From Chitinophagales bacterium (lineage in GTDB: Bacteria > Bacteroidota > Bacteroidia > Chitinophagales > UBA2359), in assembly GCA_016787295.1 (NCBI GenBank), contig JAEUUX010000164.1, positions 87,302-151,301 of the forward strand: a DNA stretch of 64,000 bases, read 5' to 3'. Both the position numbers and the translations under genes were made by a program. Shown here in pieces: positions 52,932 through 62,069 of the stretch (position 1 is the stretch's first letter; each line of letters begins with the position of its first letter). The notes under the pieces are model-generated. The model was not told the origin of the DNA and did not search any database. It saw nothing but the letters and a program-made list of their open reading frames with translations.

Positions 52932-53810
52932 TTAAGCAATAGGTGGTTTTTTCTTCCAGCGGCGATGCGTCCAGAGCCAATTAGGGATTTGTTCGGCAAT
53001 AATGCGTTCAAACTCATACATCATGACCTCGGTGATTTTCCCTTCTGCCAAAGTGTCGTATGGTGGATTTACTAATTCCTTAAAAACACCCTCATAATTC
53101 CCGCGTCCTATGCGAGTTGCTCTAAGCAGCACAATTGGAAGTTGATATTGGCGAGCATATTTTTCGGGTCCAATAACACAAGCGCTCTCTTGATTCAAAA
53201 AATTAACCCAATACGACTTTTGCATACTTGGCGGATTTTGGTCTGCCATCATAATGTAGCAGGCGGCTTGGTCTTTGTATTGTTCAAAAGTAACAGCAGT
53301 AGTTTTGGTGGGTGCGAGATTCATACCCAAACGGGAACGTTTTTGAGCAGTATAGTTTTCGGTAGAAATATTTGAAAGCGGTTTATAAAAACCTATTGCT
53401 TTGTGTGGCAACACCAATGGCAAAGTGATTACTCCCCACTCCCAATTACAGAAATGCGGCGCGACCAACAAAAAACTTTGTCCTTTTGCGCGATATTTGT
53501 CCAATAAAGCCGTATTTCTATAGTTCATACGCGACATTATTTGTTCGGTCGACATTGTGAAACCTTTCATACTTTCCAGAATAATGTCCGCTAAATTGTG
53601 GTAAGATTTTCGCGTCCATTCTTGTATCTGTGCTTCAGATGCTTGCGGAAAACTGTTGCGCAATTGTTGTTCTACTATTTTGCGCCGATAGCGAAACAAA
53701 TGATAAAACTGCCAACTCAACACATCAGACAAAAAATAAAGCAACCAAAAAGGCACTAATTGGAACAACAAAACAGACAAACGAAAACCCCAATAGTTGA
53801 TTAAACTCAT
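52932..53810 (-). CDS. LpxL/HtrB-like lysophospholipid acyltransferase
   Basis: About 292 residues from the ATG at 53810 (MSLINYWGFRLSVLLFQLVPFW), avoiding overlap with the gene upstream. One N-terminal membrane segment (about 8-30) precedes the acyltransferase domain with an H-x4-(D/E) motif, APHFCNWEWG, and the MADQNP block typical of LpxL/LpxM (Lip A acyltransferases). The C-terminus EQIPNWLWTHRRWKKKP is also characteristic. These enzymes add secondary acyl chains to lipid A at the inner membrane. The SET-domain gene lies 10 bp upstream and is probably cotranscribed. A role in ornithine-lipid or other amino-lipid synthesis is possible. Confidence 0.92.
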   Translation of the reverse strand: MSLINYWGFRLSVLLFQLVPFWLLYFLSDVLSWQFYHLFRYRRKIVEQQLRNSFPQASEAQIQEWTRKSYHNLADIILESMKGFTMSTEQIMSRMNYRNTALLDKYRAKGQSFLLVAPHFCNWEWGVITLPLVLPHKAIGFYKPLSNISTENYTAQKRSRLGMNLAPTKTTAVTFEQYKDQAACYIMMADQNPPSMQKSYWVNFLNQESACVIGPEKYARQYQLPIVLLRATRIGRGNYEGVFKELVNPPYDTLAEGKITEVMMYEFERIIAEQIPNWLWTHRRWKKKPPIA

Positions 53811-53820
53811 GAACAAAGAT

Positions 53821-54258
53821 TTAGGATAAGGATTTTTTAACTTTATCGAACCAAACCAAACTTTGGTCGTCAGGTTCGCCATTGTAATTGACTAAGATTT
53901 CTTCACCAGGAGCAATATTCTCAATACACACAAATTCGATGATTTGTTCTCTATAATAAGTATTGTAGCGAGCATTGGGTTGATAACTATGGTTATAGAT
54001 AGACCCAAAACCCAATGCGATGGCGCATTGACTTTGGTCGTTACCCCACAAAAAATAATAATTATATAGTTCTGTATAGTCCAACAGTCCCATGCTATCG
54101 TTGCTCAAAACGATGACAGGGGCTGTTTCTATTACCTCTCCTTTTCTAAAGGCTTTGGCAGCAAACACGCCTCTGCCTTTATTGGGCGATTCGTCTATAT
54201 AGATATATTGTTGACGGAGGGTTTTGGGTGGTTTCATGGGTAGATGATTTATGTCCAT
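53821..54258 (-). CDS. SET domain-containing protein (predicted lysine methyltransferase)
   Basis: The 145-residue protein consists only of a SET domain: GRGVFAAKAFRKGEVIE (28-44), the S-adenosylmethionine motif YNHSYQPNARYN (N89-H90) and GEEILVNYNGEPDD with the catalytic-type tyrosine Y125. Pre-SET and post-SET cysteines are absent. A start at the internal methionine 8 (54237, MKPPKTLRQQYIYID) is about as likely. The acyltransferase gene starts 10 bp downstream. Bacterial SET proteins can methylate ribosomal or DNA-binding proteins; the target here is unknown. Confidence 0.88.
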   Translation of the reverse strand: MDINHLPMKPPKTLRQQYIYIDESPNKGRGVFAAKAFRKGEVIETAPVIVLSNDSMGLLDYTELYNYYFLWGNDQSQCAIALGFGSIYNHSYQPNARYNTYYREQIIEFVCIENIAPGEEILVNYNGEPDDQSLVWFDKVKKSLS

Positions 54259-54389
54259 GCCTCAATTTGACACCAAATGATGGCAATGAAGCTGTGTTAA
54301 TTTGCGAAATGTTTCCCTGTACGTTGAGCTTCGCCACTCAAGCAATATGTGTTTTGGAGGGTTTTTTCAACAACAATGCTTATACAAAC

Positions 54390-55319
54390 CTATACTGTTT
54401 CGTTTGTTTTCTCTGTCAAACGAGTATGCCGCACGAACTGTTCTGTTTTTTCGCGGCTTTCGATATGTTCTTGTGGCAAAGGTTCGGCTTTGGCAAACTT
54501 AACCGCATCGGCGCGATACAAAATCTGCTGCAATTCACTTTGCTGTTCTGTGCTAAGATGTTGCTGACTTGCCTGCAATATCTCGTCTGATGTGGCTTCG
54601 GCAGTAACAATGTCGTATCTTTGATGAAGGTATTGCCGCAAAATATCTGTCAAGGCAGTATAATACGGTTTAATTTGTTGTTGTTGCCACAAACGTTGTT
54701 GGTCTAACTGTTGCAAGGCTTTGAGTGCCAATTCGTGGGCGGGCAAAGGTGTGGGTGTGGTGGCAGGTTGTATTGCTTTTGGGTGTTTTTTGTTGCGTTT
54801 CCATCGCCAAAACAAAGCGCCTATTATTGTCAAAACACCCAAAACAATAACTATCAACAACCAACGATTAGCCACCACTTGGATAGGTTGTTTAATGGAT
54901 TTGATGTCGGCTTGCGGGTCAATGTTAGGTGCGTCGATGTTGACAAACAAACTATCTGTCATAATATTGTTCAACAAAGTATTAGGCATACCATAGCTGA
55001 ATGTTAGCGGCGAAAGGCGATACATGCCCGCTTTGTATCCGCTGATGATGATATTTTGTGTAGCTTTCAGTCGGTCGTTGGATAGCCAAGTTGAGTCCTT
55101 TGGCTGCACCTCGATGACCGACAAACTATCCCATTTTTCACCCCATTTGGGAAAATGAAAATCTTGTTTTGTACTATATTCTGCTTGCAATTGTAGACGA
55201 ATGTAATCACCAATTTGGGCTTCGGTTTTGTCCAAAGTGGCGCGCACTTGGGGCGGCTGCGCCCAAGCAAGTGTTGTCCAACAAAGATAAATCCAAATAC
55301 TACAAATGCTTAGTTTCAT
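54390..55319 (-). CDS. Bat-associated membrane protein (DUF4381-like)
   Basis: About 309 residues from the ATG at 55319 (MKLSICSIWIYLCWTTLAWAQ signal peptide). An Ig-like exported domain follows (residues about 25-150; VRATLDKTEAQIGDYIRLQLQAEY), then one transmembrane helix near 165-185 (WLLIVIVLGVLTIIGALFWRW), a Pro/Lys linker and a cytosolic helical part with LKALQQLDQQRLWQQQQIKPYYTALTDILRQYLHQRYDI. Proteins of this layout are encoded next to moxR, DUF58 and batA/batB in aerotolerance operons. Here no such gene is adjacent; the BatD-BatE fusion is 16 kb away. The name is by similarity of architecture. Confidence 0.75.
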   Translation of the reverse strand: MKLSICSIWIYLCWTTLAWAQPPQVRATLDKTEAQIGDYIRLQLQAEYSTKQDFHFPKWGEKWDSLSVIEVQPKDSTWLSNDRLKATQNIIISGYKAGMYRLSPLTFSYGMPNTLLNNIMTDSLFVNIDAPNIDPQADIKSIKQPIQVVANRWLLIVIVLGVLTIIGALFWRWKRNKKHPKAIQPATTPTPLPAHELALKALQQLDQQRLWQQQQIKPYYTALTDILRQYLHQRYDIVTAEATSDEILQASQQHLSTEQQSELQQILYRADAVKFAKAEPLPQEHIESREKTEQFVRHTRLTEKTNETV

Positions 55320-55440
55320 AGAGAACAAAAAGCTAAATAAAAACCTGTTAGTATAATTTCTATACATAACACCCGTTATTCGTCGAGAGTTATACATAGA
55401 AATACCTAACAGGTATATTTTGGGTAGATAATAAAAATGG

Positions 55441-55512
55441 TGGCTCCGTCGGGACTCGAACCCGAATCAAAGGTTTAGGAAACCTCTATTCTATCCCTTG
55501 AACTACGGTGCC
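55441..55512 (-). tRNA. tRNA-Arg (anticodon CCT)
   Basis: The minus strand folds as a tRNA of 72 nt. The acceptor stem is GGCACCG/CGGAGCC. The anticodon arm GAGGT-TTCCTAA-ACCTT gives anticodon CCT (reads AGG, arginine). The T arm is TCGGG-TTCGAGT-CCCGA and the discriminator base is A. The acceptor stem has one A-A mismatch at position 4-69 and the anticodon stem starts with a G-U pair. CCA is not encoded. Confidence 0.93.
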
Positions 55513-55599
55513 TTATTCGGGTGTATAAACACAACTTAGTACACCCAAAAATGTAATTATGGCGTATTTTTATCACGTATCATAAACGAGAGAAAACAA

Positions 55600-56802
55600 C
55601 TATTGTAAAACAATTTTTTGTATGCTTGTGCCTACATCAGTTTTGATTTGTGCAAAGTATATTCCGCGTGGCAGGCTACCCAAAGAAAGCACATTTTCGT
55701 TGTAGTTTGTTTGCCAAATTTTACCTGTTTGGTCGGCGATAGTTATAGAAAACTGTGTGGTGTTTGATAGGTCAAAACGCACCATGTCTTGTGCTGGATT
55801 GGGAGTTATTGAGTAAATAGTAGGAGTGGTATGATGAACAGCCGTAGCTTCGCTACAGACAATAGGCGCTATAAAATCGACGATGGTAGCAATGGTAGTG
55901 GGATAATTGGCGGTTGTAGCATGTACCATATGGTCGCCACCTTGAAAGGTCAGCAATTCTGTTGGAATGCCCAACTCTTGGCAACGTGCATCAATGGACT
56001 GACTGCCAAATACAGGCATAATTGTAAAACCCATCACTACTGCATTGCCCGCTCCATATGGCAATGTGCCATCGTTGGTGCCATGGGCGCTCACGATAGG
56101 TTCTTCGCCTGCCTGAATCCAATTGGTGTCACCAATAGCTCCACACAAGTTAATCACCGCATTGACCGATGAAGAATAACCCGCATTGCCGCTATTACCC
56201 TCAATACCACCATTGTCGTTGATAATCGTAATAACATTGCTCGGAACACCTTCTTCGGTATCTAAATAGGCAGTGTGGATAGCTGTTACTGCTCCCGCCG
56301 AAGCCCCGCCAGCAATAATCATGTCGGGATTGATTCGATAGGTGTTGGTAGTGGCAGCATCTTGGCGAAAGAAGCGAATAGCAGCTTTCATGTCCTGCAC
56401 GGCTTTTACTACTGCGTCCATCATAATTGTTTGATTGGGCAACACAATTTGGTCGATAAGGCGATAATTGATAGAAGCAACAACATAACCACGTTTGGCT
56501 AACTCTTGTGCCAATGTAACAATATCTCCCGAATTTTCGTTGCCACCAATAAAACTACCACCATGTGCCAAAATGATTAGCGGGCGTTGTGCTGCAACAT
56601 CGTTTTTGGGTTCATAAAAATCAAAATGCAAAATTTTGGTGTCACCACTCATCGTTGTGCTACTGCCATAGTTGACATCTTGGGTTACTTGTACTTCCGG
56701 AAAAACAATATCTGTGAAACGCTGTCCGTCACATTGGGCAAACAAAACAGAACTGTAGGCAATGTAGGTTAAGAAAACGCTACTTAGTAATTTTTTTATC
56801 AT
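55600..56802 (-). CDS. Secreted alpha/beta-hydrolase (carboxylesterase-like) with T9SS type A sorting domain
   Basis: The 400-residue protein has a signal peptide (1-23, ending LFAQ). An alpha/beta-hydrolase fold follows, with the oxyanion motif H80-G-G (ILAHGGSFIGG) and the nucleophile elbow G166-A-S168-A-G170. The acid is probably the aspartate in AHGTNDGTLP and the histidine that in GGDHMVH. The HGG form places it among hormone-sensitive-lipase/feruloyl-esterase-like enzymes. Residues about 325-400 (YSITPNPAQDMVRFDL to IQKIVLQ) are a type A T9SS sorting domain. The substrate is an ester; nearby genes do not show which. Confidence 0.9.
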   Translation of the reverse strand: MIKKLLSSVFLTYIAYSSVLFAQCDGQRFTDIVFPEVQVTQDVNYGSSTTMSGDTKILHFDFYEPKNDVAAQRPLIILAHGGSFIGGNENSGDIVTLAQELAKRGYVVASINYRLIDQIVLPNQTIMMDAVVKAVQDMKAAIRFFRQDAATTNTYRINPDMIIAGGASAGAVTAIHTAYLDTEEGVPSNVITIINDNGGIEGNSGNAGYSSSVNAVINLCGAIGDTNWIQAGEEPIVSAHGTNDGTLPYGAGNAVVMGFTIMPVFGSQSIDARCQELGIPTELLTFQGGDHMVHATTANYPTTIATIVDFIAPIVCSEATAVHHTTPTIYSITPNPAQDMVRFDLSNTTQFSITIADQTGKIWQTNYNENVLSLGSLPRGIYFAQIKTDVGTSIQKIVLQ

Positions 56803-56918
56803 AGTGAGATTCTTTTATGGGTACATTTTGGGGTGAAAGTTACGCTTTTTTATGAACATCAACAAATAGATGCTTTGTTTTTTTGTTAAAATGTTGTTCT
56901 TAGTGATTTTGAGAAGAA

Positions 56919-59900
56919 CTATTGACCAATTTTTACCCATTGCAAAGTATTAATAACCGAACCATCTTGTATCATTTGGCAAACATACGCCGATGCTGGT
57001 AATTGGCTGATGTCGATTGCAGTGGTGGTATTTATGATTTTTTGTTCCAATACTATGCGGCCGGTGAGGTCAATGATTTGGCAAACAGTGGGTTTGTTGG
57101 TGGCAGTAGAAGATGTGTTTTTTTGCACCCAAAGCACATTTGTAGCAGGATTTGGAGCAAGACTAAATGCGGTTGAGGTAGTAGCAGATGGTTCAATAGC
57201 AGTATTATAGGCTACAAAATTGGCTTGGAAAAATGGCGCGGGATTAGCCAAAATACCCGAAAATAAGGGATTGTTGGGGGTTGTTATCAAATTATTGCCA
57301 CTCCAATGCGAAAAATTATAACCCGGAGCAGGAATAGCCTCTATTTGAATCGGTACGCCATTGAAGTAAATACCCTGCCAAGGATTAGTGTCGGGTGTGA
57401 TGGTACTAATGCGGATAGCGCCAGATCCCTCGGGTTGAGTATATAGGGTAACTTCTACTTGGTTGGGAAGTTGAAAATTATCTTGTATATGTTGGCGAAC
57501 TTGCTCGGTGCGGGCAGCTAATTGGGTGCGAAACGTTTGGTGGTTGTCATAAAAAGATTGCATTTGCCCTGCAATATTATTGGGGTCGCCCCAACGTGCA
57601 AACTCTTTTTGCATTTCTATGGCTGTTAGGTCAAAAAAAGTATTTTCTATGTCCAATAGTCGCTCGTTGCGGTAGGCTGTGTTCATCACATCGGCAAAAC
57701 GGTTGATGAAATAGTGGCGATACTGCTCGTTTTGCAGACTTTGTAACCAGATATTGATATATGGATTGTCGGTACTTTGGGAGAGCATAAAAGCAATATG
57801 GTCAAGGTAGCAGTCAGTCCATGAGTTGGGAGCCATTGCTAATTCTTGGTCTATGAGACAAAAACGCCAACGAAAATCAGTAGCATTAGAACGATAAATT
57901 TTGATATTGTTACCGGGCCAGTCGGTATTGCCCATCCACGATTCACCAATGATGTAGTCGGTATACCAACTTAGGTCTATGTATTGGTCGGCTTGTTGCC
58001 AATAGTCTGGTGCGGTGGGATCTAAGGTATTGAAGGCTTGATAATCTGCCCAAAAATGCTCTGTAGCACCTTCCACAGGTCGCAAAATGCCATTGCCCCA
58101 AGCACTTAGGGACAAAATATCTAAAGAGTCAGTATCTGCGTCATCGAGTGTTTTAAAGTATTCTGCATCAAATTTTTCGCGCAATTCATACAACCCAAAA
58201 TATCCACCATTAATATACACTGTAACAGGTTGCCATGCCGAATAGTAGTTATTGGTTTGGGCAGCCATCATCTCCACTTGACAAGCATCTTTGTAGGGTA
58301 AAACGAGGTATTGGTTGCTGCCATTTCGCAAGTAGATATTACTGTATTTGGTGCGGTTAGGACGGTTTGGAATGAGCGGATACTCGATGCTACCTTCGCC
58401 CAATACACCATTGTCCAATTCAATGCGAAACGAGTGCTGTGGTTGAGAACGGCTTCCGCCCCAACCACCGTCGATTTGCATACCTGCTTTTTGTGAAAAA
58501 ATATGTTGTTTGGTAGAATCAAAATAATCGACATGCGTGGCACGTTGCCAGTCAGTTCCCCAATTGTCAAAAATACCTGTATTACCATATAAATTTTGCG
58601 GGTCGGTCACTACCGACAAAACAGGCGTATTGTGGCTTATCCCCAATAAATAGGAGGCAGTGGTGGTTGAACTTGGGAGTAGGGTGTCAGCAAAGGAACG
58701 GGCTTTCAGGACGGTGGAATAGAAAACGGGAATGGCTGTGCCTGTATATGTGGCAGAATTGGCAGAAGGTTCGCTACCGTCGAGGGTATAATGGATGTGT
58801 GACGCAACCGTGTTGGGATTGGAGATGCTAACTTCAAAAATTTCATCAAAAATACCTGATTCTGCCGAAAAGGTAGGTGGTTCGAGGGTTGCTGAATAGG
58901 TGGCGGAGGTGTTGTTGGTGGTGGTGGGTGTTGGTGTTGCAAACAGTACAATATTGGACGAACCGTCCGGCGATAACCCGTTACTACTATCCAAATTGGG
59001 GCTATCAACTATCAAACTACTAACCAATTGTTGTTGAGGGTCATAAAGGTATATTTTTTCGCCTCCTCTATCTATCTTGAAATTGGTATGCAAATTATTG
59101 TTTGGATCAACAAGGTCAAAAGAAGCGCCAAGCCCATCTTGGCTCACCATTTTTAGGCTGATTTCTAAATAGTCGTATACTGTATTGGGGTCGGTACTTA
59201 CTACATCGAAAGCAATATTATTGAGATTGCCTGCGGTTAAGCCTGCTGCAATTAATTCGTCGGCGTGTATCAAAAATTGATGCTTGGCTGCCCAATACCA
59301 ATTGCCATATGGGGCGGGATAGTCGGTCGGAGAGTTGGTGACAGTTCCTGTGCCAATGTTTATGCCATTGAATTGAATGTTGGGACGAATCGCTACTGGA
59401 TTGCCATATTCTGCCCAACAAATATCATTGCTACCATCTTGTAAGGCAAAAGCCGAAGACAAAAAATCGGTGCTTGTTTGATTAACTACAGAATTGGAGG
59501 TATAGCCCACCGAACTGTAGGAACAAGTATTGATAAGTAGATTGGAGACTCCGTCCCAATAAAATCCAAAATCAAAAGGATGGGTGTTCCAGCCAATAAT
59601 GGGCGAAAAAGAAGTGGGTGTGGCTACTGTTTGAAAACCAGTGAGTGGGGCGCGGTCTTTGCCACTACAAAAAATTGTCTTAAAACTGTGTGGTGGAAGA
59701 ACAACATTGGGGAGTATCCATTTGGTAGGTATGTCAATGTTATCGGTGAGGCTGTAGTTGAGCAAATACAAGGTGTCGGCGGTGATATTATGAAGTTCTA
59801 TCCAGTCGGGATAATCGCCATTTTCGTCTCTAATGGTGTTATAGTTGCGGTTGCTGCCTTCGTTGATGACCACTTGCGCTGTTGCATGTTTACTTAACAG

Positions 59901-59942
59901 AACAAGAAAAACAAGTATTAAAAAAGTAGTGCTTTTTTTCAT
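56919..59942 (-). CDS. Secreted CotH-kinase/lamin-tail protein with T9SS type A sorting domain
   Basis: About 1007 residues from the ATG at 59942 (MKKSTTFLILVFLVLLSKHATAQ signal peptide). Order of domains: a lamin-tail domain (about 24-110; VVINEGSNRNYNTIRDENGDYPDWIELHN), a long beta region, a chitobiase-type C-terminal module (about 370-440; IHYTLDGSEPSANSATYTG), the CotH kinase-like domain (about 480-790; LRNGSNQYLVLPYKDA, ELREKFDAEYF, NTDWPGNNIKIYR and CLIDQELAM, whose aspartates are likely catalytic) and a type A sorting domain ending VKIGQ. CotH of Bacillus phosphorylates spore-coat proteins. Secreted bacterial LTD-CotH proteins are widespread, but their targets are unknown. Confidence 0.9.
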   Translation of the reverse strand: MKKSTTFLILVFLVLLSKHATAQVVINEGSNRNYNTIRDENGDYPDWIELHNITADTLYLLNYSLTDNIDIPTKWILPNVVLPPHSFKTIFCSGKDRAPLTGFQTVATPTSFSPIIGWNTHPFDFGFYWDGVSNLLINTCSYSSVGYTSNSVVNQTSTDFLSSAFALQDGSNDICWAEYGNPVAIRPNIQFNGINIGTGTVTNSPTDYPAPYGNWYWAAKHQFLIHADELIAAGLTAGNLNNIAFDVVSTDPNTVYDYLEISLKMVSQDGLGASFDLVDPNNNLHTNFKIDRGGEKIYLYDPQQQLVSSLIVDSPNLDSSNGLSPDGSSNIVLFATPTPTTTNNTSATYSATLEPPTFSAESGIFDEIFEVSISNPNTVASHIHYTLDGSEPSANSATYTGTAIPVFYSTVLKARSFADTLLPSSTTTASYLLGISHNTPVLSVVTDPQNLYGNTGIFDNWGTDWQRATHVDYFDSTKQHIFSQKAGMQIDGGWGGSRSQPQHSFRIELDNGVLGEGSIEYPLIPNRPNRTKYSNIYLRNGSNQYLVLPYKDACQVEMMAAQTNNYYSAWQPVTVYINGGYFGLYELREKFDAEYFKTLDDADTDSLDILSLSAWGNGILRPVEGATEHFWADYQAFNTLDPTAPDYWQQADQYIDLSWYTDYIIGESWMGNTDWPGNNIKIYRSNATDFRWRFCLIDQELAMAPNSWTDCYLDHIAFMLSQSTDNPYINIWLQSLQNEQYRHYFINRFADVMNTAYRNERLLDIENTFFDLTAIEMQKEFARWGDPNNIAGQMQSFYDNHQTFRTQLAARTEQVRQHIQDNFQLPNQVEVTLYTQPEGSGAIRISTITPDTNPWQGIYFNGVPIQIEAIPAPGYNFSHWSGNNLITTPNNPLFSGILANPAPFFQANFVAYNTAIEPSATTSTAFSLAPNPATNVLWVQKNTSSTATNKPTVCQIIDLTGRIVLEQKIINTTTAIDISQLPASAYVCQMIQDGSVINTLQWVKIGQ

Positions 59943-59949
59943 AATGATA

Positions 59950-59978
59950 TAATTTTGCAAGATTTTTTGTTATTTTTG
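59950..59978 (+). promoter_or_regulatory. Two overlapping -7 motifs upstream of the IMPase gene
   Basis: TAATTTTG (59950-59957) and TATTTTTG (59971-59978) both fit TAnnTTTG on the plus strand. If used, the transcript of the inositol monophosphatase gene would contain repeat copy B in its leader. Confidence 0.4.
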
Positions 59979-60081
59979 CGGCGATAACTGATATTGAAAG
60001 ATTATGTTATTGGTTTTATAGGATCTTAATGCTATTAAACTGTAATGCTTTTCAAAAAAAATAAGGGTGTATTGGTTGTAT

Positions 60082-60176
60082 GGCGAAGCGCGTTAGGGAT
60101 TGGAGAGGCAGCCGCAGGCTGGTGCTTGCACCGTAGCAAAGCGAAGCCTCGAAAAGCCCGACCGTAGGGAACGCCC
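60082..60176. repeat. Dispersed structured repeat, copy B (95 bp)
   Basis: Aligns over its whole length with copy A at 45027-45128, including the first GGCGAAGCGCGTTAGGGATT and the end AACGCCCAAA. Internal stem GAGGC (60105-60109) with GCCTC (60146-60150) replaces AGGGC/GCCCT of copy A by two paired changes. Hairpins CAGCC/GGCTG and GGTGC-TT-GCACC are kept. It lies in the leader region between the divergent CotH and IMPase genes. Confidence 0.88.
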
Positions 60177-60214
60177 AAATAAAAAAATAAAATTTTCAAC
60201 CTAATAATAACAGT

Positions 60215-61015
60215 ATGGAATTAGCAGTAATTTGTGGTCAAGTTGTCGATTTGGTGACACAAACGGCAGTATTTATCCGCAACGAAGCGGGACGGGTATT
60301 GCCGTCGCAAATAGAAACCAAACAGCGCAACCATTTGGTGAGTTATGTGGACAAAAAATCGGAGCAGTTACTAATTGAAGGTTTGCGACGATTGTTGCCC
60401 GAAGCAGGTTTTGTTGCCGAAGAAGGGTCGGTGGAGCAGCAATTGGATAGGGCGTGGCAATGGGTGATTGACCCATTGGACGGCACTACTAACTTTTTGC
60501 ACCAACTGCCTGTGTATGCCATTAGCGTGGGATTGCTGCACGAAGGTGAACCTGTGTTGGGAGTGGTGTATGAGGTGAATAATGCCGAATGTTTTTGGGC
60601 ATGGAAAGGTGGCGGAGCTTATCTGAACGGACAAAAAATTAGCGTTACGGCTTCGGTCGATTTTCAGTTGGCTTTGTTTGGCACGGGTTTTCCGTACTAT
60701 GATTTTTCAGCTTTTGAGCAATACATTTCGGTTTTACGGCAATTGATGCAACACACCAAAGGCGTTCGACGATTTGGAGCGGCGGCGGTTGATTTGTGCT
60801 ATGTGGCGTGTGGACGATTCGATGGTTTTTTTGAACACTCTTTGAGCATCTGGGACGTGGCTGGTGGAGCGGTTATCGTGACCGAAGCAGGCGGACGGAT
60901 AGCAGATTTCAAAGGTGGACGCAATTTTTTGTGGGGACGCGAAATTGTTGTGGCTGCACCTTGTGTGTGGGAACAGTTTTTTGCGATTGTTCATGCACAT
61001 TTGGGCGCTATCTAA
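60215..61015 (+). CDS. suhB: Inositol monophosphatase family protein
   Basis: The 266-residue protein has the metal and phosphate sites of the IMPase family: GFVAEEGS (EE pair near 68-69), WVIDPLDGTTNFLHQLP (about 86-101) and SIWDVAGGAVIVTEAGG near 222. It hydrolyses inositol monophosphate and related sugar phosphates using magnesium; SuhB also binds the transcription machinery in E. coli. Length is normal. It ends 7 bp from the convergent murB gene. The assignment among IMPase paralogues (SuhB, CysQ, FBPase-like) is tentative, but the sequence looks like SuhB/IMPase and not CysQ. Confidence 0.92.
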   Translation: MELAVICGQVVDLVTQTAVFIRNEAGRVLPSQIETKQRNHLVSYVDKKSEQLLIEGLRRLLPEAGFVAEEGSVEQQLDRAWQWVIDPLDGTTNFLHQLPVYAISVGLLHEGEPVLGVVYEVNNAECFWAWKGGGAYLNGQKISVTASVDFQLALFGTGFPYYDFSAFEQYISVLRQLMQHTKGVRRFGAAAVDLCYVACGRFDGFFEHSLSIWDVAGGAVIVTEAGGRIADFKGGRNFLWGREIVVAAPCVWEQFFAIVHAHLGAI

Positions 61016-61022
61016 ACTTTTG

Positions 61023-62051
61023 TCAGCCTATAATATTCACTTCGGACTGAATGTGGATATTAAACTTTTGAACTACTGAGGCTTGTATGAGCGAAGCCAC
61101 AGCAGCAATTTCGCTGCCTGTGGCTCCACCATAGTTCACCAATACTAAGGCATGGTTTTGGTGTGTGCCTGCGTTGCCTACCCGTTTGCCTTTCCACCCG
61201 CACTGCTCGATGAGCCAGGCTGCGGGTATTTTTATTTTTTGGGGCGAAATGGGATAATGCGGTATGGTGGGGTATTGTTGCTGTAGCTGGGCGAAAAAAG
61301 TGCTATCTACTTCAGGATTTTTGAAAAAGCTGCCACCGTTGCCCAACACGGTAGGGTCGGGTAGTTTGGTGCGGCGAATGTGGCACACGGCTTCGCTAAC
61401 AGCACGCACATTTAGGCAGCCTTCGCCCATATAGTTGGTACTTTGCAGGGTTTCGCGCATGGCAGCGTAGGACAACTCAAATTGTTGTGGTTGGGGCTGT
61501 AGGCGAAAAGTAACGGCGGTAATGAAATATTGGTTTTTGTATTGGGTCTTAAAAATACTTTCGCGATAACCAAAAGCACATTCTTTGGCAGTAAATTGCC
61601 GATGAATACCCGTGCGAAGGTCTATAGCCTCGACGGTTTGTATGACATCTTTGACTTCTACGCCATATGCACCAATGTTTTGTATGGGAGCGGCACCAAC
61701 AGTTCCCGGTATGAGCGATAGATTTTCGACTCCGCCCCAATTGTGTTCGATACAGTATTCGACGAAAGAATGCCAATTTTCGCCCGACATTGCCTTTACT
61801 AATACAGATTCGGTGGAATGGTCGAGAATGGTGATGCCTTTGAGTTGGTTGTGGAGGATATAGCCTTTGAAATTTTCGGTAAACAAAACATTGCTACCAC
61901 CTCCCAGAACCAAATGCGGTGCGGTTTGGAACGCTTCCGTTGCGATAAGTTGCAACAAAGTTTCTTTGGTCTCAATAGAAACAAAGTATTGGGCGCTAAC
62001 TGCTATGCCAAAGGTGTTGAGTGTTTGTAGTTGGTGGTTAGTTAAAATCAT
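61023..62051 (-). CDS. murB: UDP-N-acetylenolpyruvoylglucosamine reductase
   Basis: The 342-residue type I MurB reduces enolpyruvyl-UDP-GlcNAc to UDP-N-acetylmuramate, an early step of peptidoglycan synthesis. FAD-binding blocks are LVLGGGSNVLF, GTVGAAPIQNIGAYGVEV and FGYRESIFK. The substrate domain has the catalytic serine in GNGGSFFKNP, followed by LIEQCGWKGKRVGNAGTHQNHALVLVN. Type I features (Tyr loop, about 340 residues) are present. It is 18 bp after the TPR gene on the same strand, so probably in one transcript. Confidence 0.97.
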   Translation of the reverse strand: MILTNHQLQTLNTFGIAVSAQYFVSIETKETLLQLIATEAFQTAPHLVLGGGSNVLFTENFKGYILHNQLKGITILDHSTESVLVKAMSGENWHSFVEYCIEHNWGGVENLSLIPGTVGAAPIQNIGAYGVEVKDVIQTVEAIDLRTGIHRQFTAKECAFGYRESIFKTQYKNQYFITAVTFRLQPQPQQFELSYAAMRETLQSTNYMGEGCLNVRAVSEAVCHIRRTKLPDPTVLGNGGSFFKNPEVDSTFFAQLQQQYPTIPHYPISPQKIKIPAAWLIEQCGWKGKRVGNAGTHQNHALVLVNYGGATGSEIAAVASLIQASVVQKFNIHIQSEVNIIG

Positions 62052-62069
62052 TATTGGAGATAATTGGTT

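Noticed and set aside
54228..54590. 120-codon plus-strand frame
   Set aside because: Antisense shadow of the SET and Bat-associated genes and the gap between them.
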